64,000 bases of DNA from Acanthacorydalis orientalis (taxonomy: Eukaryota; Arthropoda; Insecta; Megaloptera; Corydalidae): positions 41,827,818 to 41,891,817 of the forward strand of contig CM068315.1 in the NCBI GenBank assembly GCA_034766995.1, read 5' to 3'. The first letter of the stretch is position 1, and each line of letters begins with the position of its first letter. Below are positions 48,019 to 59,799 of this stretch, in pieces. The notes under the pieces are model-generated. The model was not told where the DNA came from, ran no database searches, and was given only the letters and a program-made list of their open reading frames with translations. Made by a program: the position numbers and the translations under genes.

Positions 48019-48814
48019 CTTGGGTTGTTTGATAAATTTGGTAAATTTTTGTAATATGACGTTACTATTCATTTGATAACATCACAGCTATCAAGTGTCA
48101 CTTTTAAAACTAGCATAAGCGAAATGTCAGACAGAATTGACGTGTTGTTCACGTTCTACAGATGTTTAAAGTGAGCATTGTAGCAATTGCCGCAAAAACG
48201 GAAAAAGAGAAGGTATTTTTGCGTCGATTAGTCACCGTGAGTGAAACATGGATCCACCACAACACACCTGAGTCGAAGCAGCAGTCAAAGCAGTGGACAA
48301 CGACTAATGAAACTGCGCCGAAGAAGATGAGGACCGTTTTGTCGACTAGGAAGGTGATGGAATTGGAATTGTCGACTAGGAAGGTGATACTATGTTTTTG
48401 TGATTTCAAAGGAATCCTCCTTTTTAACTACTTAACGAAGGGAAAAATGATAACAGGAACCTATTATGCAGCATTATGGACTGTTTGAAAAAAGAGCTAA
48501 AACAAAAACGGCCAAGACTGGCGCACATAAAAGTGTTCTTTCACCAGACAACGCGCCGTCTCACAAATAGACTGTCGCAATGGAAAAATTGCACGAATTA
48601 GGGTCCGAATTGGTTACCTATCCACTCTATTCTGCTGACTTCGCCCCGTGCGACTTCTTCCTCTTTCCAAACTTGAAAACTTGGTTCCGTGGGAAGAAAT
48701 ACTCATCGAATGAGGATGTCATCGCCGCCATAACATAACACGCCATAACACCGATTTTTTTCCAGAAAACAGTGTTCAACTTTCTTTTTTACTATACTTA
48801 TCAAACGACCCTCG
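48019..48814 (+). mobile_element. Mariner, ~0.8 kb N-terminally deleted subfamily, copy 3
   Basis: Ends CTTGGGTTGTTTGATAAATT and (reverse complement) CGAGGGTCGTTTGATAAGTA, flanked by TA (48017-48018, 48815-48816). The interior parallels copies 1 and 2, but the first catalytic block reads VTVSETWIHH (D to S) and a one-base deletion breaks the frame at FHQ/DNAPSH. A 108-codon frame over 48162-48488 is a decayed part of this, not a gene. Confidence 0.93.
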
Positions 48815-48974
48815 TATATTAAGTGTAAAAATATATTCAGTCACTTGAAATTAAATCAATCATAACAATTTTAACTTAAAATATTTTTTTGTTTTTTTAC
48901 AATTTTGAAGTACCAACCTTAACATTAAAATACACTATGTATCTTAACCTAGCTATTGATATAACATTAAAACA

Positions 48975-48977
<3 letters not shown>

Positions 48978-49041
<64 letters not shown>
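48978..49041. repeat. (TA)n microsatellite
   Basis: TA array. Confidence 0.97.
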
Positions 49042-49045
<4 letters not shown>

Positions 49046-49258
49046 ACATCCAAAAAGTAGCATATTAGGCATTGCATATTTTCTAGTTGAAAAAAATGCT
49101 GCCGAAGCCGCGGAAATGATTTATTCAGCTTTGGGGAATGTGTTGTGACAAAATATACAAAAAATACTAAAACAGTGAAAGGAATCGAAAAATCCGTCAT
49201 GTTTTTTGACAAATGAATCGTCAGTTACGAGACAGAGGAAGCAAAATGTATGTATATG

Positions 49259-49259
49259 T

Positions 49260-49313
<54 letters not shown>

Positions 49314-49314
49314 G

Positions 49315-49394
<80 letters not shown>

Positions 49395-49395
49395 G
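49259..49395. repeat. Long interrupted (TA)n array
   Basis: About 135 bases of TA with periodic TG/CA interruptions, the longest in the window. Five overlapping YIYIYI frames arise from it. Confidence 0.97.
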
Positions 49396-49904
49396 TCAAT
49401 GAAATTGATAACTAAATCTGAATAAGAGAAAAGCATTAACTTAATATTACTTTATATATATAAGTAATTATACTTCAAATGGAAGATAATATCATTTGTA
49501 AATATAAAGTTTAATTCATAATTTATTGATTTCAACAGGTTCACAGCTGTATTGATTTGATAAGTATTTGATAAGTGTTTTATTAATATTTTACAAATTC
49601 ACATTTAATGCATAGTTTTATACAAGTAGTGAGCATCGAACTTGATATTCGAACTAAGGTCGACTACAAGCTGTAAACACGCATGAGAAACTTTCATTGA
49701 AATATAAAGCAATTATAGTTGAGTTGCTAACAAACTAAAGTATTAATTATTATGTTGAATTCAATTTTTTATCATTTTTATCGGACAAACTCTAATCTCA
49801 CCTCACCTCAAAGTGGATAATAAGCTTTAACATTTACAACGTTCTAAAAAAAATTAGATAAATTATATTTTATTGCTTTTGTAGATAAATTCAATTCCAC
49901 AAAT
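49396..49904. other. Gene-free stretch
   Basis: AT-rich, nothing supported. Confidence 0.4.
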
Positions 49905-50185
49905 TAATTTGGATCTCTCACAAACGATATAAAAAATTTCGAAGAAAAATGATTAATAATTGATTGCTAATCGTTCACAATATTACTTATACACATTTAA
50001 ATAGTAATTCTATCATCTATAGAGCGCTGATCATACAAAAATATAATGGCATATTCATCGAGGTACGTTTAAACGATAACCGAGACATCAATTATTAATC
50101 ATTTTTTTCCAAAAAAAACTATAATTTTTAAACAATGAAAATTCATTTATGAAAAACTGACTAAAACTGTTCTAAAACATTACTG
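49905..50185. repeat. Foldback MITE, diverged copy
   Basis: GATTAATAATTGATTGCTAA, AGAGCGCTGATCATAC, then GACATCAATTATTAATCATT and a right terminus with AAAACTGTTCTAAAAC. Confidence 0.65.
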
Positions 50186-50924
50186 AACTGATTTAAGGGC
50201 ATTTTCTGTATCCCCAATTTATATTTTATTTCACATAAAATATAAAATAGAAAAAAATATATATTTTAAGTATGATTTTATATATTTATCTTTTCTTACT
50301 TTTCTTAGACAATATACTTATTATTTTCTACTACTAATTTCGAACTTGACTTATTTTGCGTCGTATTTATATTAATTCACGATTCTTTAACTTGTGTTTT
50401 TTTAAGTCTGGAATTTAAATACGTCTAAGAAATACATTCTATCGAAAACTCAGGAACCAAAACAGGTTAGGGAAAATAATAACAAAAATAGCATTCCCAA
50501 AGCTTACAATAACACAAAAAAATTAATCTCGAACAGAAGTCGAAAGATAAATACTATATTTTTAATATATTAAGATTGAAATTTGAATAAGGAGTATTAT
50601 TATTCTTAAAAACACTTGAAAAAAATCTACTTTGTTTATTTTCTAATTACATTTAGCTAATTTATTCATGCTGCTATTTCAATTATTTTTTAAATAAAAA
50701 TCTGCAAATTGCTTTGCTAAAATTCATCATTATTCTGTTATCTCTGCTTTTTTCTTTAATTCTCAGTAGCTAGGGAAACTGAGACCCCTCGTTATTTTAT
50801 TTATAAACTACTAGGTAAATTGAAGTAATTTGTAAAAAAATCCGTTGATATTTATATTGAATAATTTCTAATTATATATTTTTTATTCGTTTATTTTAGC
50901 ATGGAACAATAAAAAAATGTTTGA
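50186..50924. other. Gene-free AT-rich stretch
   Basis: No supported feature. Confidence 0.4.
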
Positions 50925-51107
50925 CCAAACCACACACCACCTTTCTGTACCTTGTTGATCTGAGGACAATGGCACTGCCGTTGAAATGCTTAAAAGAGAT
51001 AATCAAAAATGATCAATAGTCATTTATTAAACATTTTTGATCAGATTTTTATTACGGTTTGTAGGATAAAAAATAATTTATTTTTAAATGTAAATCTAGC
51101 CACAGGG

Positions 51108-51108
<1 letters not shown>
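50925..51108. repeat. Foldback MITE, right arm
   Basis: TTCTGTACCTTGTTGATCTG, CACTGCCGTTGAAATGCT, AATGATCAATAGTCATTTAT, CATTTTTGATCAGATTTTTA and a terminus reading CTAGCCACAG. Confidence 0.82.

Positions 51109-51110
<2 letters not shown>

Positions 51111-51142
<32 letters not shown>
51111..51142. repeat. (TA)n microsatellite
   Basis: TA array followed by TG-rich sequence. Confidence 0.96.
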
Positions 51143-51147
<5 letters not shown>

Positions 51148-51259
51148 GTGTGTGTGTATTCATGTGTGTATGTGTTAATTGTTACTGTTTTTATTATATA
51201 ATAATACAGTTTTTTTCATATGTAAAATAGTAAACATAACTAGATAAATTCTGAAGAAA

Positions 51260-51570
51260 AACAAAAAGGTCAACGCACTGAACATCTTATATTTGGCGAC
51301 CATTTCAAAATGCCCATTGTACCAAAACGTCTTGATGTGTATCGCAACCGGTGTTATCTTGTAAATCAGCCAGTGATGATGACTCGCAGAATACGTTAAC
51401 CATCATCTTCAGTGGCCACATCACGAAACCGGACAACAGTTCCAATGTGTTTTGTTGGCGCTCGTGCGCATGTACCACACTAATTGGGGAAATGGCCGGC
51501 GTCAGCTGACCGTGTAGACGGACGTGCCGCCGAGCCGTTATTCCTCTATATACAGAGTGGTCTCGAATTA
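51260..51570 (-). other. Unidentified GC-richer island with a 91-codon frame
   Basis: Clearly more GC-rich than its surroundings and open for 91 codons on the minus strand (51305-51580). I cannot place the protein in any family. The island ends near CAGAGTGGTCTCGAATTA, which looks like a transposon edge, so a decayed mobile element is the likeliest reading. Confidence 0.3.
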
Positions 51571-51789
51571 ATATTAACATGATGCATTATCTTTTTTTTC
51601 ATTGACTGAAGACTACAAAAGTATGGTAACAATTTAAAAATGTATTTAATCAAAAATATAATTGATTTGTTTGTATGGATTTTATCGTCAAATGTAATAC
51701 AAAAAATGGAATTATTGAAAAGAAAGAAGTTTGGCGAAGTATATATTTATTGTTTACTTAAGATTAACATTAACATTTTATTTTCACCA

Positions 51790-52010
51790 ATGGATTATTT
51801 TTCCCCATACAAGCCAGTGATATTTTTGTAATCACAAATATTCAATTACTGATTATTATTGCTTATGCACATCTCCATCACCATGCCATTACAATATGCT
51901 AAAGTACATAAACATGTTCCGTTTTAAAAAAATCGGATTTTTTTACCTTGGCGCTCTAAGAATGATGGCATCGCTATCAAAATACGGATCATAAATTACC
52001 ATTCATTTAA
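51790..52010. repeat. Foldback MITE, both arms shortened
   Basis: The left arm has TTGCTTATGCACATCTCCAT. The right arm has TTTACCTTGGCGCTCTAAGA and ATGGCATCGCTATCAAAATA. Confidence 0.78.
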
Positions 52011-52619
52011 ATCTAGATAAATAATGTATCAAGTCGCCATAGAGCTTAATTTTATAATAAAACACAAAAGGAATTCAACTAAATAAAATTATTGTACTTT
52101 GATGTGACAACAAAAATAAAAAGAATAGAATAGCCTATCGGTGCAAGAGATAAAAAATTAAAACACTATAACTGCATAGTGAATCATATATATAATTCTA
52201 TAGAAAACACTTCATTCTTTTACAATTCAGTACATTTATTTGTTTGCTTCTTGAAATATTTTGAACGACGTCCAAATCGTATTTTAATAAATTTTTAACT
52301 GTTTTTTTACTACAAGAAAACATAAATCAGAAACCCGATTCAATAGTGCATCTACTGACCAGCAATTCCTAAAATATAACTACATTATTTATTTCTCTTC
52401 AATATAAATACATTTTATTGACCTTTTATCAATGGATTTGTTTTATTTTTAACAAGTTGGCTCAGTTTTAAAAAAATTGACCCAATTTTTTGGTTCGTAC
52501 CTTTTATGTTTCATTAACGTTGCATTTTATCCCGAATAAACGAAATCCTATTCGAACAGTATTATATTTAGTATACATACAATGTCTTTACTTATTATTG
52601 AAAAAATATTAAATTCTAT
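52011..52619. other. Gene-free AT-rich stretch
   Basis: No supported feature. Confidence 0.4.
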
Positions 52620-52775
52620 CTTCTTACTTTTTGAGAATAATATAGAATTGCCATCGAAATGCGAATAAGGAACAATAAAAACAATGATCAATAATCGTTT
52701 ACTGAACATTTTTGATCAGAAAGATTTTTTGTTATTTGTGAGATGAAAAAATAATTAATTTGTGAAATAAATCGT
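52620..52775. repeat. Foldback MITE, right arm
   Basis: AATTGCCATCGAAATGCGAA, AATGATCAATAATCGTTTAC and GAACATTTTTGATCAGAAAG in order. Confidence 0.82.
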
Positions 52776-52828
52776 TTAAATAGACGATTTTAGAACATGA
52801 CCTTATCTAATAATAATCAATATAATAT

Positions 52829-52829
52829 A

Positions 52830-52902
<73 letters not shown>

Positions 52903-52911
52903 AGAGAGAGG
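52829..52911. repeat. (TA)n(TG)n(AG)n triple microsatellite
   Basis: Three different dinucleotide runs follow each other directly. Confidence 0.98.
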
Positions 52912-53017
52912 AGTGTCTTGTAAATTAATACACAGTCGGAGAACAGTGAAATAATTCATAAGTCGTTACAAAGACGACTAAAAGCTAGTCATTTAAAATA
53001 AAGATAACATTTAACGC

Positions 53018-53385
53018 TTCCTCTTCTTCTTCGATGGCGCTACAACTCAAATCGAGCTGTACCATCCACAATTTTCAGCCTGCAGACATCCCTCCCGTTA
53101 AACCCATCCAGTGTCCGAGGTTTACTTTGAGGTTTCGTAACGTTTCTTGTTTTATGAAGTGGAGTTGTTAGCTCCACGCCCAACCCCCTTTTCGGTGGAC
53201 CATACTCTCGCTTTCGCTACCCATGACCCCTCTTTTCATCGGGGTTACCCGATCTCGAGTGAGGTTACTCATGATACTAAGGTTAACCACTTGAAGATGA
53301 GAGTCGGAATTGGGTAAGAGAGGCTATGCGACTCTAGCTGAAGTCGGAGTCGTATGGTACGCATGTACTACCCCATTTTAACCTC
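53018..53385 (-). mobile_element. Retroposon (SINE or RTE-like) with perfect 13-bp target duplication
   Basis: A GC-rich 368-base block flanked by identical TAACATTTAACGC at 53005-53017 and 53386-53398. In the minus orientation it ends GAAGAAGAAGAGGAA, a simple 3' tail typical of retroposition. It contains GGGGGTTGGGCGTGGAGCTA, a sequence style I associate with RTE-type LINE 5' regions. No frame is open throughout, so a SINE or short LINE-derived retroposon fits. Confidence 0.75.
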
Positions 53386-53398
53386 TAACATTTAACGC

Positions 53399-53651
53399 AT
53401 TTAATGTATATTTATTTAACATTTTCCATTTTCTTAATAAGGAATTGATTTTTAATGTTAAAAGGCAAAAAGACAAACGTAAAATGGAATATGAAATCAT
53501 TTCTACTATAAAATTCTATATGAACTCAGGAACCACATTTAAAAAAACGTTTTAGATATTTCCATCCTTGAATATTTATATAAATTTATTAACACACACA
53601 TTAATTACACATTAATTAACAACACACACTCACATACAGGCGCACGCACAT

Positions 53652-53725
<74 letters not shown>

Positions 53726-54313
53726 TAATGCAACTACATATTTATATACGCTCGTATTTTAAAAATTCGATATAGAAATTTATTATAAACTCAATTGATA
53801 TTTTTTTATTATAGCATCCTTTTATAACAGTTGCTGTCAAAAAAAGTCTGTATAATTTTATCTTGTAACGGAAAAAATATATTTAAGTATACCTTAGATT
53901 AAATTATATTATTTAAGATAAATTTAAATGTCGTTTAAAAAGATTTAGACGAAAGATATAAAAAGAAGTGAAAAATTATTGACCTGAAACCAGAATCATT
54001 ACGGATTATCACAATGTCGGTTATTAATTTCCACGTTTTATACTAATATATTTAAAAAAATGTACCAACATTAATAAGCGACTTCAAGGAAGTGCACTGC
54101 AACACACTATTATAATATAATATGAAGTATACAGGTAATCATCGTTACTAATAACAGGTAATATTCTGATTTTATTACTGATGAATTTTTTTAAATCCAG
54201 TAAACGAAATGAAATTCTATTAAAATTGAGTTCGAGTTATCATTATCAAACGTTTTCTACTCTGACTACTATTATTTCTTTCACCGTTTGCATCGTTTTA
54301 ATATATATGTATA
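53399..54313. other. Gene-free stretch
   Basis: A compound CA/TA microsatellite at 53650-53723. Otherwise AT-rich with nothing supported. Confidence 0.4.
53650..53723. repeat. (CA)n(TA)n compound microsatellite
   Basis: CA run followed by a TA array. Confidence 0.97.
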
Positions 54314-54339
54314 AGTGTGTGTGTGTGTGTGTGTGTGTA
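54314..54339. repeat. (GT)n microsatellite
   Basis: Pure GT run. It creates the CVCVCV start of the frame that follows. Confidence 0.97.
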
Positions 54340-54575
54340 TCACATTGACGTTCAACAAAATATCCGGCGTGACCGTTAAACAGATTACGTGCACAATACA
54401 TGTACGTATGTGTATGGCCGGAGTAATAAGCGATCGCTGCCGTTCGATTCTTTTACTTTTACCCGGACCGGGTCAACGGAACAAGTCAGCTGGATATGTA
54501 GCGATGACTAGATTATTGGATGACTGTGTTGCACTGTTTCAATTATTGAACGGAGAACGGATAATTGATGTAGCA
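54340..54575. other. Non-repetitive GC-richer island
   Basis: Contains GCGATCGCTGCCGTTCG and TTACCCGGACCGGGTCAACG. A 91-codon plus frame covers it but begins in the GT repeat and matches no family I know. Possibly a non-coding exon or regulatory element. Confidence 0.3.
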
Positions 54576-54646
54576 TTTAAAATAAATTGACAAGCTATCT
54601 ATTGAAATGGAATACTTTGTTTGTTCCAGCTACTTTACTTACTTTG

Positions 54647-54647
<1 letters not shown>

Positions 54648-54713
<66 letters not shown>
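54648..54713. repeat. (TA)n microsatellite
   Basis: Long uninterrupted TA array. Confidence 0.98.
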
Positions 54714-54716
<3 letters not shown>

Positions 54717-55339
54717 GTTAAATTACTGACTGAATTCTGACTTTTAAATAGAAAGGTCTCTGTTAACATGATGACAAGTTTAGGTATGTTTCAAACACTT
54801 TGATTTCTGTTCGATGATTAGTGATTTGAAGATAGTCTTCTTAGATGCACTTCAGTAAACGCATAGTAATGTCAATTATTACGTTTTGATATAAATAAAT
54901 TGCTAACATTGATATTAATGAAAATTTTGCTCTTATTTGCTTCTTTTCTATTCTTAATTCAATATTCCAATTTGAAGCAAAATTAACAATAAAACCAGAG
55001 TCTATATTACTAGAATACGGACCGAAAAATACACTTTAAAATGATATTAACATGAACACGATGGAATGACACGTTCATTGAAAAAATAAGATTAGAATTC
55101 AGAAAACAAAGACCGCAATTATTTTCCTACCAATCTAATATTATTACACAAAAAAATCTAACAATCTTGTTCCATGTCAAATTAATCATTGCACATGTTT
55201 GTCTCCATTTATTAATAATTAGTGTTGCAGCTAATATCCGATAAGGAATAACAAGTGTTACAAATAATATTGTTGGTCTCCATTTAAAGACTTTCAAATG
55301 CAAAAAAAAAAATACAATCACATTCATAAATGGAGTTTT

Positions 55340-55675
55340 CAGTCTCTCTCAAAGCCACAAAATTATATTCCAAACAAAAATGTTCGATAATAACTTATTT
55401 ATCAATTTAATCATTATTTGGTCCCTTTTGGATGACTCTCATCGTCATTAGATCACCATGCTACAAACAGATCAGATTATGTACAGAAAAATAAATAATT
55501 TTTCTCTACCCTGACGTTTTGAGGATGGCTGAATTGTCACAGCGCATAAAAAAAAAACAATCAGTATGATTACTAAACACAATTATCAATCATTTTTATC
55601 CAAAAAATGTTTTATGGTTATAGTGAAGTGAAAAATTCATTTATGAAATTGAATTTAGCAACAGCACTAAAAACA
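55340..55675. repeat. Foldback MITE, diverged, both arms
   Basis: CTCAAAGCCACAAAATTATA at left. ACCCTGACGTTTTGAGGATG and the terminus GAATTTAGCAACAGCACTAA at right. Confidence 0.75.
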
Positions 55676-55826
55676 CTATTTTAAATTAAAAATGTGGCTT
55701 AACATCTTTTACAATTACTCTATTCAAAAGCAATAATAAATTTAAAATTACATATAAATGTGATTATTTATTATGTACATTCTAAATTTTCTATTAAAAA
55801 TAATTATTTTAAAAATATTTTTTTAA

Positions 55827-55852
55827 ATATATATATATATATATATATATAT
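55827..55852. repeat. (TA)n microsatellite
   Basis: Short TA array. Confidence 0.95.
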
Positions 55853-56079
55853 CTAGTAAAAGTATATAAAGAAACATCTAGAACAAAACAAATTATAAAT
55901 TTCACCGGCTGTACAATTTCAAGAACGATTCACCTTCGTTCTTAATCTATACATCCTATACTCAATATTTATTCACGTGATACCGCTGCGTTATTTGATT
56001 AAGACAAAACGTATTATAAATTAAATAAAATACCGACACACACACACACATACATACGTCCACAATTCGGTCGTCAACC

Positions 56080-56480
56080 TGTTATATGCAACTGGCTCGC
56101 ATAAATCATTCTATTTATATCCATATTCATCCAACGTCAACGTCTTTCGGTGTGGGACTGCACCGGCGGCGTCAAGAAAAACGAAACGTACCTCGACTGC
56201 ACTTATTTTAATAGCCTTTTAACGTTTCCGTAATCTAAAAATATTATTCGTCGAGAATTTACGCTTGCGACTGATTTTATGCTTCAGTTGATTTTAGTGC
56301 AACAGGGTACGCGTTCAGACCAGAGTTGTGAAAGTGTTCGATACATATTTTTGGAACGAATTTCAGCTAGTGGTTCTGTTGTTTTCATATTTTTTTTCGT
56401 CGTATGTTCTCGTGAACAAACAAGCGGGAAAACGTTAATACAATCGAATGTTATTTTTACCCAAAATAAATACACAAGAG
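56080..56480. other. GC-richer island, possible promoter/first exon
   Basis: Includes GGGACTGCACCGGCGGCGTC near 56153 and a TTCAGTTGA initiator-like sequence at 56282. Frames on both strands overlap here without recognisable similarity. Promoter assignment is a guess from composition. Confidence 0.25.
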
Positions 56481-56683
56481 TTAAACTCTAAAGCTAACAT
56501 AAAAATTTGACTGTGTATTTCTATTGTCGATTGTTTAACTCGTATATCTTTTTGTCTTGACTTACAACTGCCATTAAATTCTAATAATTTAAATGTAATT
56601 GCATTGTAAATGCTTTACACTAAAACATACAACTTTATGATCTAATTCATCGTTTATTAAAATAACAATAAACTCCACAATAC

Positions 56684-56960
56684 AGTTCTGGCATTTTGGC
56701 TAAACTCAGTTTCACAAATGCAGTATTTTTTCTGTCCCGCAAGCCACAAAAAATCTTCTGATCACAATGATTACTTTGATCTTTTCTGATTGTTATCTAT
56801 GTGTATTAGAATGATAATACCATGATCCTAGAGCACTTAAGCATGAAAAAAAATATAAAAATTATCAATAATCATTTATTAAACAATTTTAATTAGAAAA
56901 AGTTTATAATTTCTGCGGTTATAAAATAATTCATTTATGAAAATAAAAACCTGTTTGGGA
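56684..56960. repeat. Foldback MITE, complete left end
   Basis: Starts TACAGTTCTGGCATTTTGGC, continues CAGTTTCACAAATGCAGTAT and ATCTTCTGATCACAATG, then returns as AAAATTATCAATAATCATTT. Confidence 0.82.
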
Positions 56961-57198
56961 TAAATTAGTTCTGGTGATAGAATTTTCTTTCCTTGACAAA
57001 CTGATTAATGATTAAAAACTCTTCATTTTATAATATCCATTTTCTGTAAGCAGATATGAAAAAGGAAAACTATTCTAGGATGCAAATCGCAATTCATTCA
57101 AGTGCCTGGAATGATTAAGACGATAAAACTTTCTTTCTCTTGTGCTTCTATTAAGAATAATTATTTTTTCGATAAACACACATTATATTTTCTTTGTT

Positions 57199-57473
57199 TT
57201 AAATCTTCCGCTTCGTCGAAATTTAGTCCAGAGCGCGTGTAGCAGACGGTAAACATTCAACCGTGACTGAGGCTATGAGATGGTAGCTCTCGACTTGTAT
57301 TCAATCAACATGCTAGACAATAAATATGCGCCTTTGGGCGTCAACGGCACCATCTAAATAATGTCAATTGAGCGCCTAAAGGCGCCTACAGCTCTGCACA
57401 GCCAATACGAGTGCTTAACTTGAGGCGCCTTTAGCGCTCAGCCTAAAGGCACCTATATCAGCGAAATGGTTAA
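57199..57473. mobile_element. Probable piggyBac-like miniature element with GGCGCC inverted repeats
   Basis: Bounded by TTAA at 57199-57202 and 57470-57473, with weakly similar ends (TTAAATCTTCCGCT and, reverse-complemented, TTAACCATTTCGCT). The interior has GAGCGCCTAAAGGCGCC (around 57373) mirrored by GGCGCCTTTAGCGCTC (around 57423), and two further AAAGGC variants. Confidence 0.5.
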
Positions 57474-57764
57474 ATCTCTTGAAAGAATACTTTAAACCTT
57501 TTAAATTTTCTAATTGCAATCAGTTTTTGTCAACATAAGATGGAATAATTAGTATTTGATGAATTTCATCTCATATTAACGATCCATTAACTCTGTCGTT
57601 TCCAAAATTTCAGTTTAATAAAACATTCCTAAAATATCAATCATGTATTTATGTACTCATTGAAATTATAGCATTAATAAATCGGTAAATACTTTCCGGA
57701 TTGTAAATATATGTGTATAGTTTATTAAAGTAGAATTAAAAAAATAATTTCTAATATTCTGTGA

Positions 57765-57875
57765 TTTTTCTATACTTTACTACTATGAAGGTAACTGCAT
57801 TACTATCTAAATGCGCATTAATAACATTCATTGATTCGACTTTTTCGATCAGAAAAAATGTGTACTTTATGGAGG
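57765..57875. repeat. Foldback MITE, partial right arm
   Basis: ACTATCTAAATGCGCATTAA and TTTTTCGATCAGAAAAAATG match the right-arm order. The 70- and 81-codon frames here are explained by it. Confidence 0.55.
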
Positions 57876-58334
57876 AACCTCGATTTTTTAAAATAAATTT
57901 TATCATTAAGAGATTTAACGACAAAAGTATAATATTATTAAGTCTCCCAATTAAAAAATATACAGTAGATTGATTAATAAATGAAATAAGAGACATTACA
58001 ATAGATTTGCATCAATTTTGTTAAAATTTAGTGTGCAGATTTTAACAAACAGATAACACGCTGTATAATCGTTCTGCAGCATCCAATTTAGTCATAAATG
58101 CACATTTATAATTCTCATTTTTCTCGTTATAACAAAATAAATAGTAATATTTTAAATATGCATATATGACTTAAAAAGAATATGGATTCATAATTACAAA
58201 ATAAATACTTTTCTAAAAATTAAATAAACAGATAAAAACCTGTCATTTTGTAGGTAACATTCAAAATAAGATACGTGTATCCTTGCTTGAGAACCACGAA
58301 ATTAACTCTTTTAAATAAACATTTCAGTTACAAG

Positions 58335-58610
58335 TTAATTGATTTTTCACAAAAAAATATTTTCTCTCGCCCTACAAACCATAAAATGTTTTCTGATCAA
58401 AAATATTCAATTATTGATTATTTATGATGGTTGCTTATACATATTTCGATTACGATGTCATCATCATCATTGCTATCAAAATGCACATAAGCAAGAAACA
58501 AATGATCGATTATAAATTTGTAAGTTTTTTTTTTCAAAAAAAGTTTTTCAGTTTGTGAAACGAGAAAAAAGAAATCCATCAGTGAACGTGAATTTAGCTA
58601 CAGTACCAGA
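58335..58610. repeat. Foldback MITE, complete right end
   Basis: CGCCCTACAAACCATAAAAT, TTTTCTGATCAAAAATATTC at left. At right, AAAATGCACATAAGCAAGAA and the terminus AGCTACAGTACCAGAACTGT. Confidence 0.87.
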
Positions 58611-58694
58611 ACTGTATAATTTCTTTTTACGAAGTCAATCTATTTCAATCCTTTATCACATTTCCCTTGAAAAATTAAGCTAAAAACGAAACTA

Positions 58695-58904
58695 TTAGAT
58701 TGGTAGGAAAATAATGAGCGGGTTTTGTTTTTTTTAAAAAAAAAATTCTAACCTTAATTTTTTAGATTAGAGATCTTGCACAAAAGTTAGGCGTTAGTCG
58801 TCCAACAGTTCTGGACCACTTAAAATAGCTAGAAAAATCAAAAAAGCTGTAAATGAATATGTATTTGAAGGTCATAAACCGCAACTATCTTTCTACCAGC
58901 CTAA
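58695..58904 (+). mobile_element. Mariner-derived 210-bp miniature element
   Basis: Ends TTAGATTGGTAGGAAAATAA and (reverse complement) TTAGGCTGGTAGAAAGATAG, flanked by TA (58693-58694, 58905-58906). The interior keeps LAQKLGVSRPTVLDHLK from the N-terminal HTH and then the same 3' terminal sequence as 11713-12278. Confidence 0.83.
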
Positions 58905-59799
58905 TAGAAACGTTCTAGGTGTACTCAACATCTCAAATTTTACAAAGACTATTCGGATCTAACAGGACTTCAGTAACAGGACTTCAAGAATCACAACAGA
59001 GTAAATAAACTCTTTCAAATTTTTAAAAATCCCAAAATTCAAGATCATTAAAAACTGACAACGTCAAAACAAATTCATTGAAACAGAAATTCAAACCCAA
59101 CAATTTTTTTATAATTATATTATCACAACGATGTATGATTGAATATAGTGTCACATACCGGTATTTATTTAAATCTTTTGTTTTATAGCCATTAGAAAAA
59201 GATGAAATACAAGTTATTTTTATCTATAAACCAAGAAAAATATTGAAAAATTTTAAATATATTAAAATTTATTAAATATTGTGTCATCGACCATTAAAAA
59301 TATTTGGCATATGTGGTGAATCAATCGCAACAGTTTTTCAAGTTAATTAATTTATTCATTTTGCAACGCTTGAAGTGATTAAATAGAAAATACCAATTAA
59401 TTAAAACTAACTATTATAAAGTGTATTTTCTAATCTATTGCGTATACAATAAATGTGTAATGGTAGTTAATCTATAAATATGCGTTTTTGATAAGGTTTA
59501 TTTTTAAATACACATATCCGTTGTTGTAATCTAATCTATTACCCTCTTGTTTCCTCGACGCAGAAAAATTTTAAAGTATCCAGCCTTCGTAAAATTTAAA
59601 AGCAGAAATATTATAAAACACATTTTATGGATACATACAATTATCATCATTTATAACATATTGAAAACTACACATGTACAATATAACTAGTTTAAAAAAA
59701 ACAGGTCGTTGATTTTGATTAATGAAGTATGTAAAAAGAGCTAACACAAAAATTAACATATTATTATTTTAATTATTATAAAAAAAGGATTATATAGGA

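Noticed and set aside
48149..48488. 108- and 86-codon frames on opposite strands
   Set aside because: Both lie inside the decayed mariner at 48019-48814 and are shadows of its transposase remnant.
49121..49436. Many overlapping YIYIYIYI reading frames here and at 8.2, 13.7, 19.2, 20.5, 33.4, 35.0 and 45.1 kb
   Set aside because: They are translations of TA microsatellites and appear on both strands in several frames, so they are not genes.
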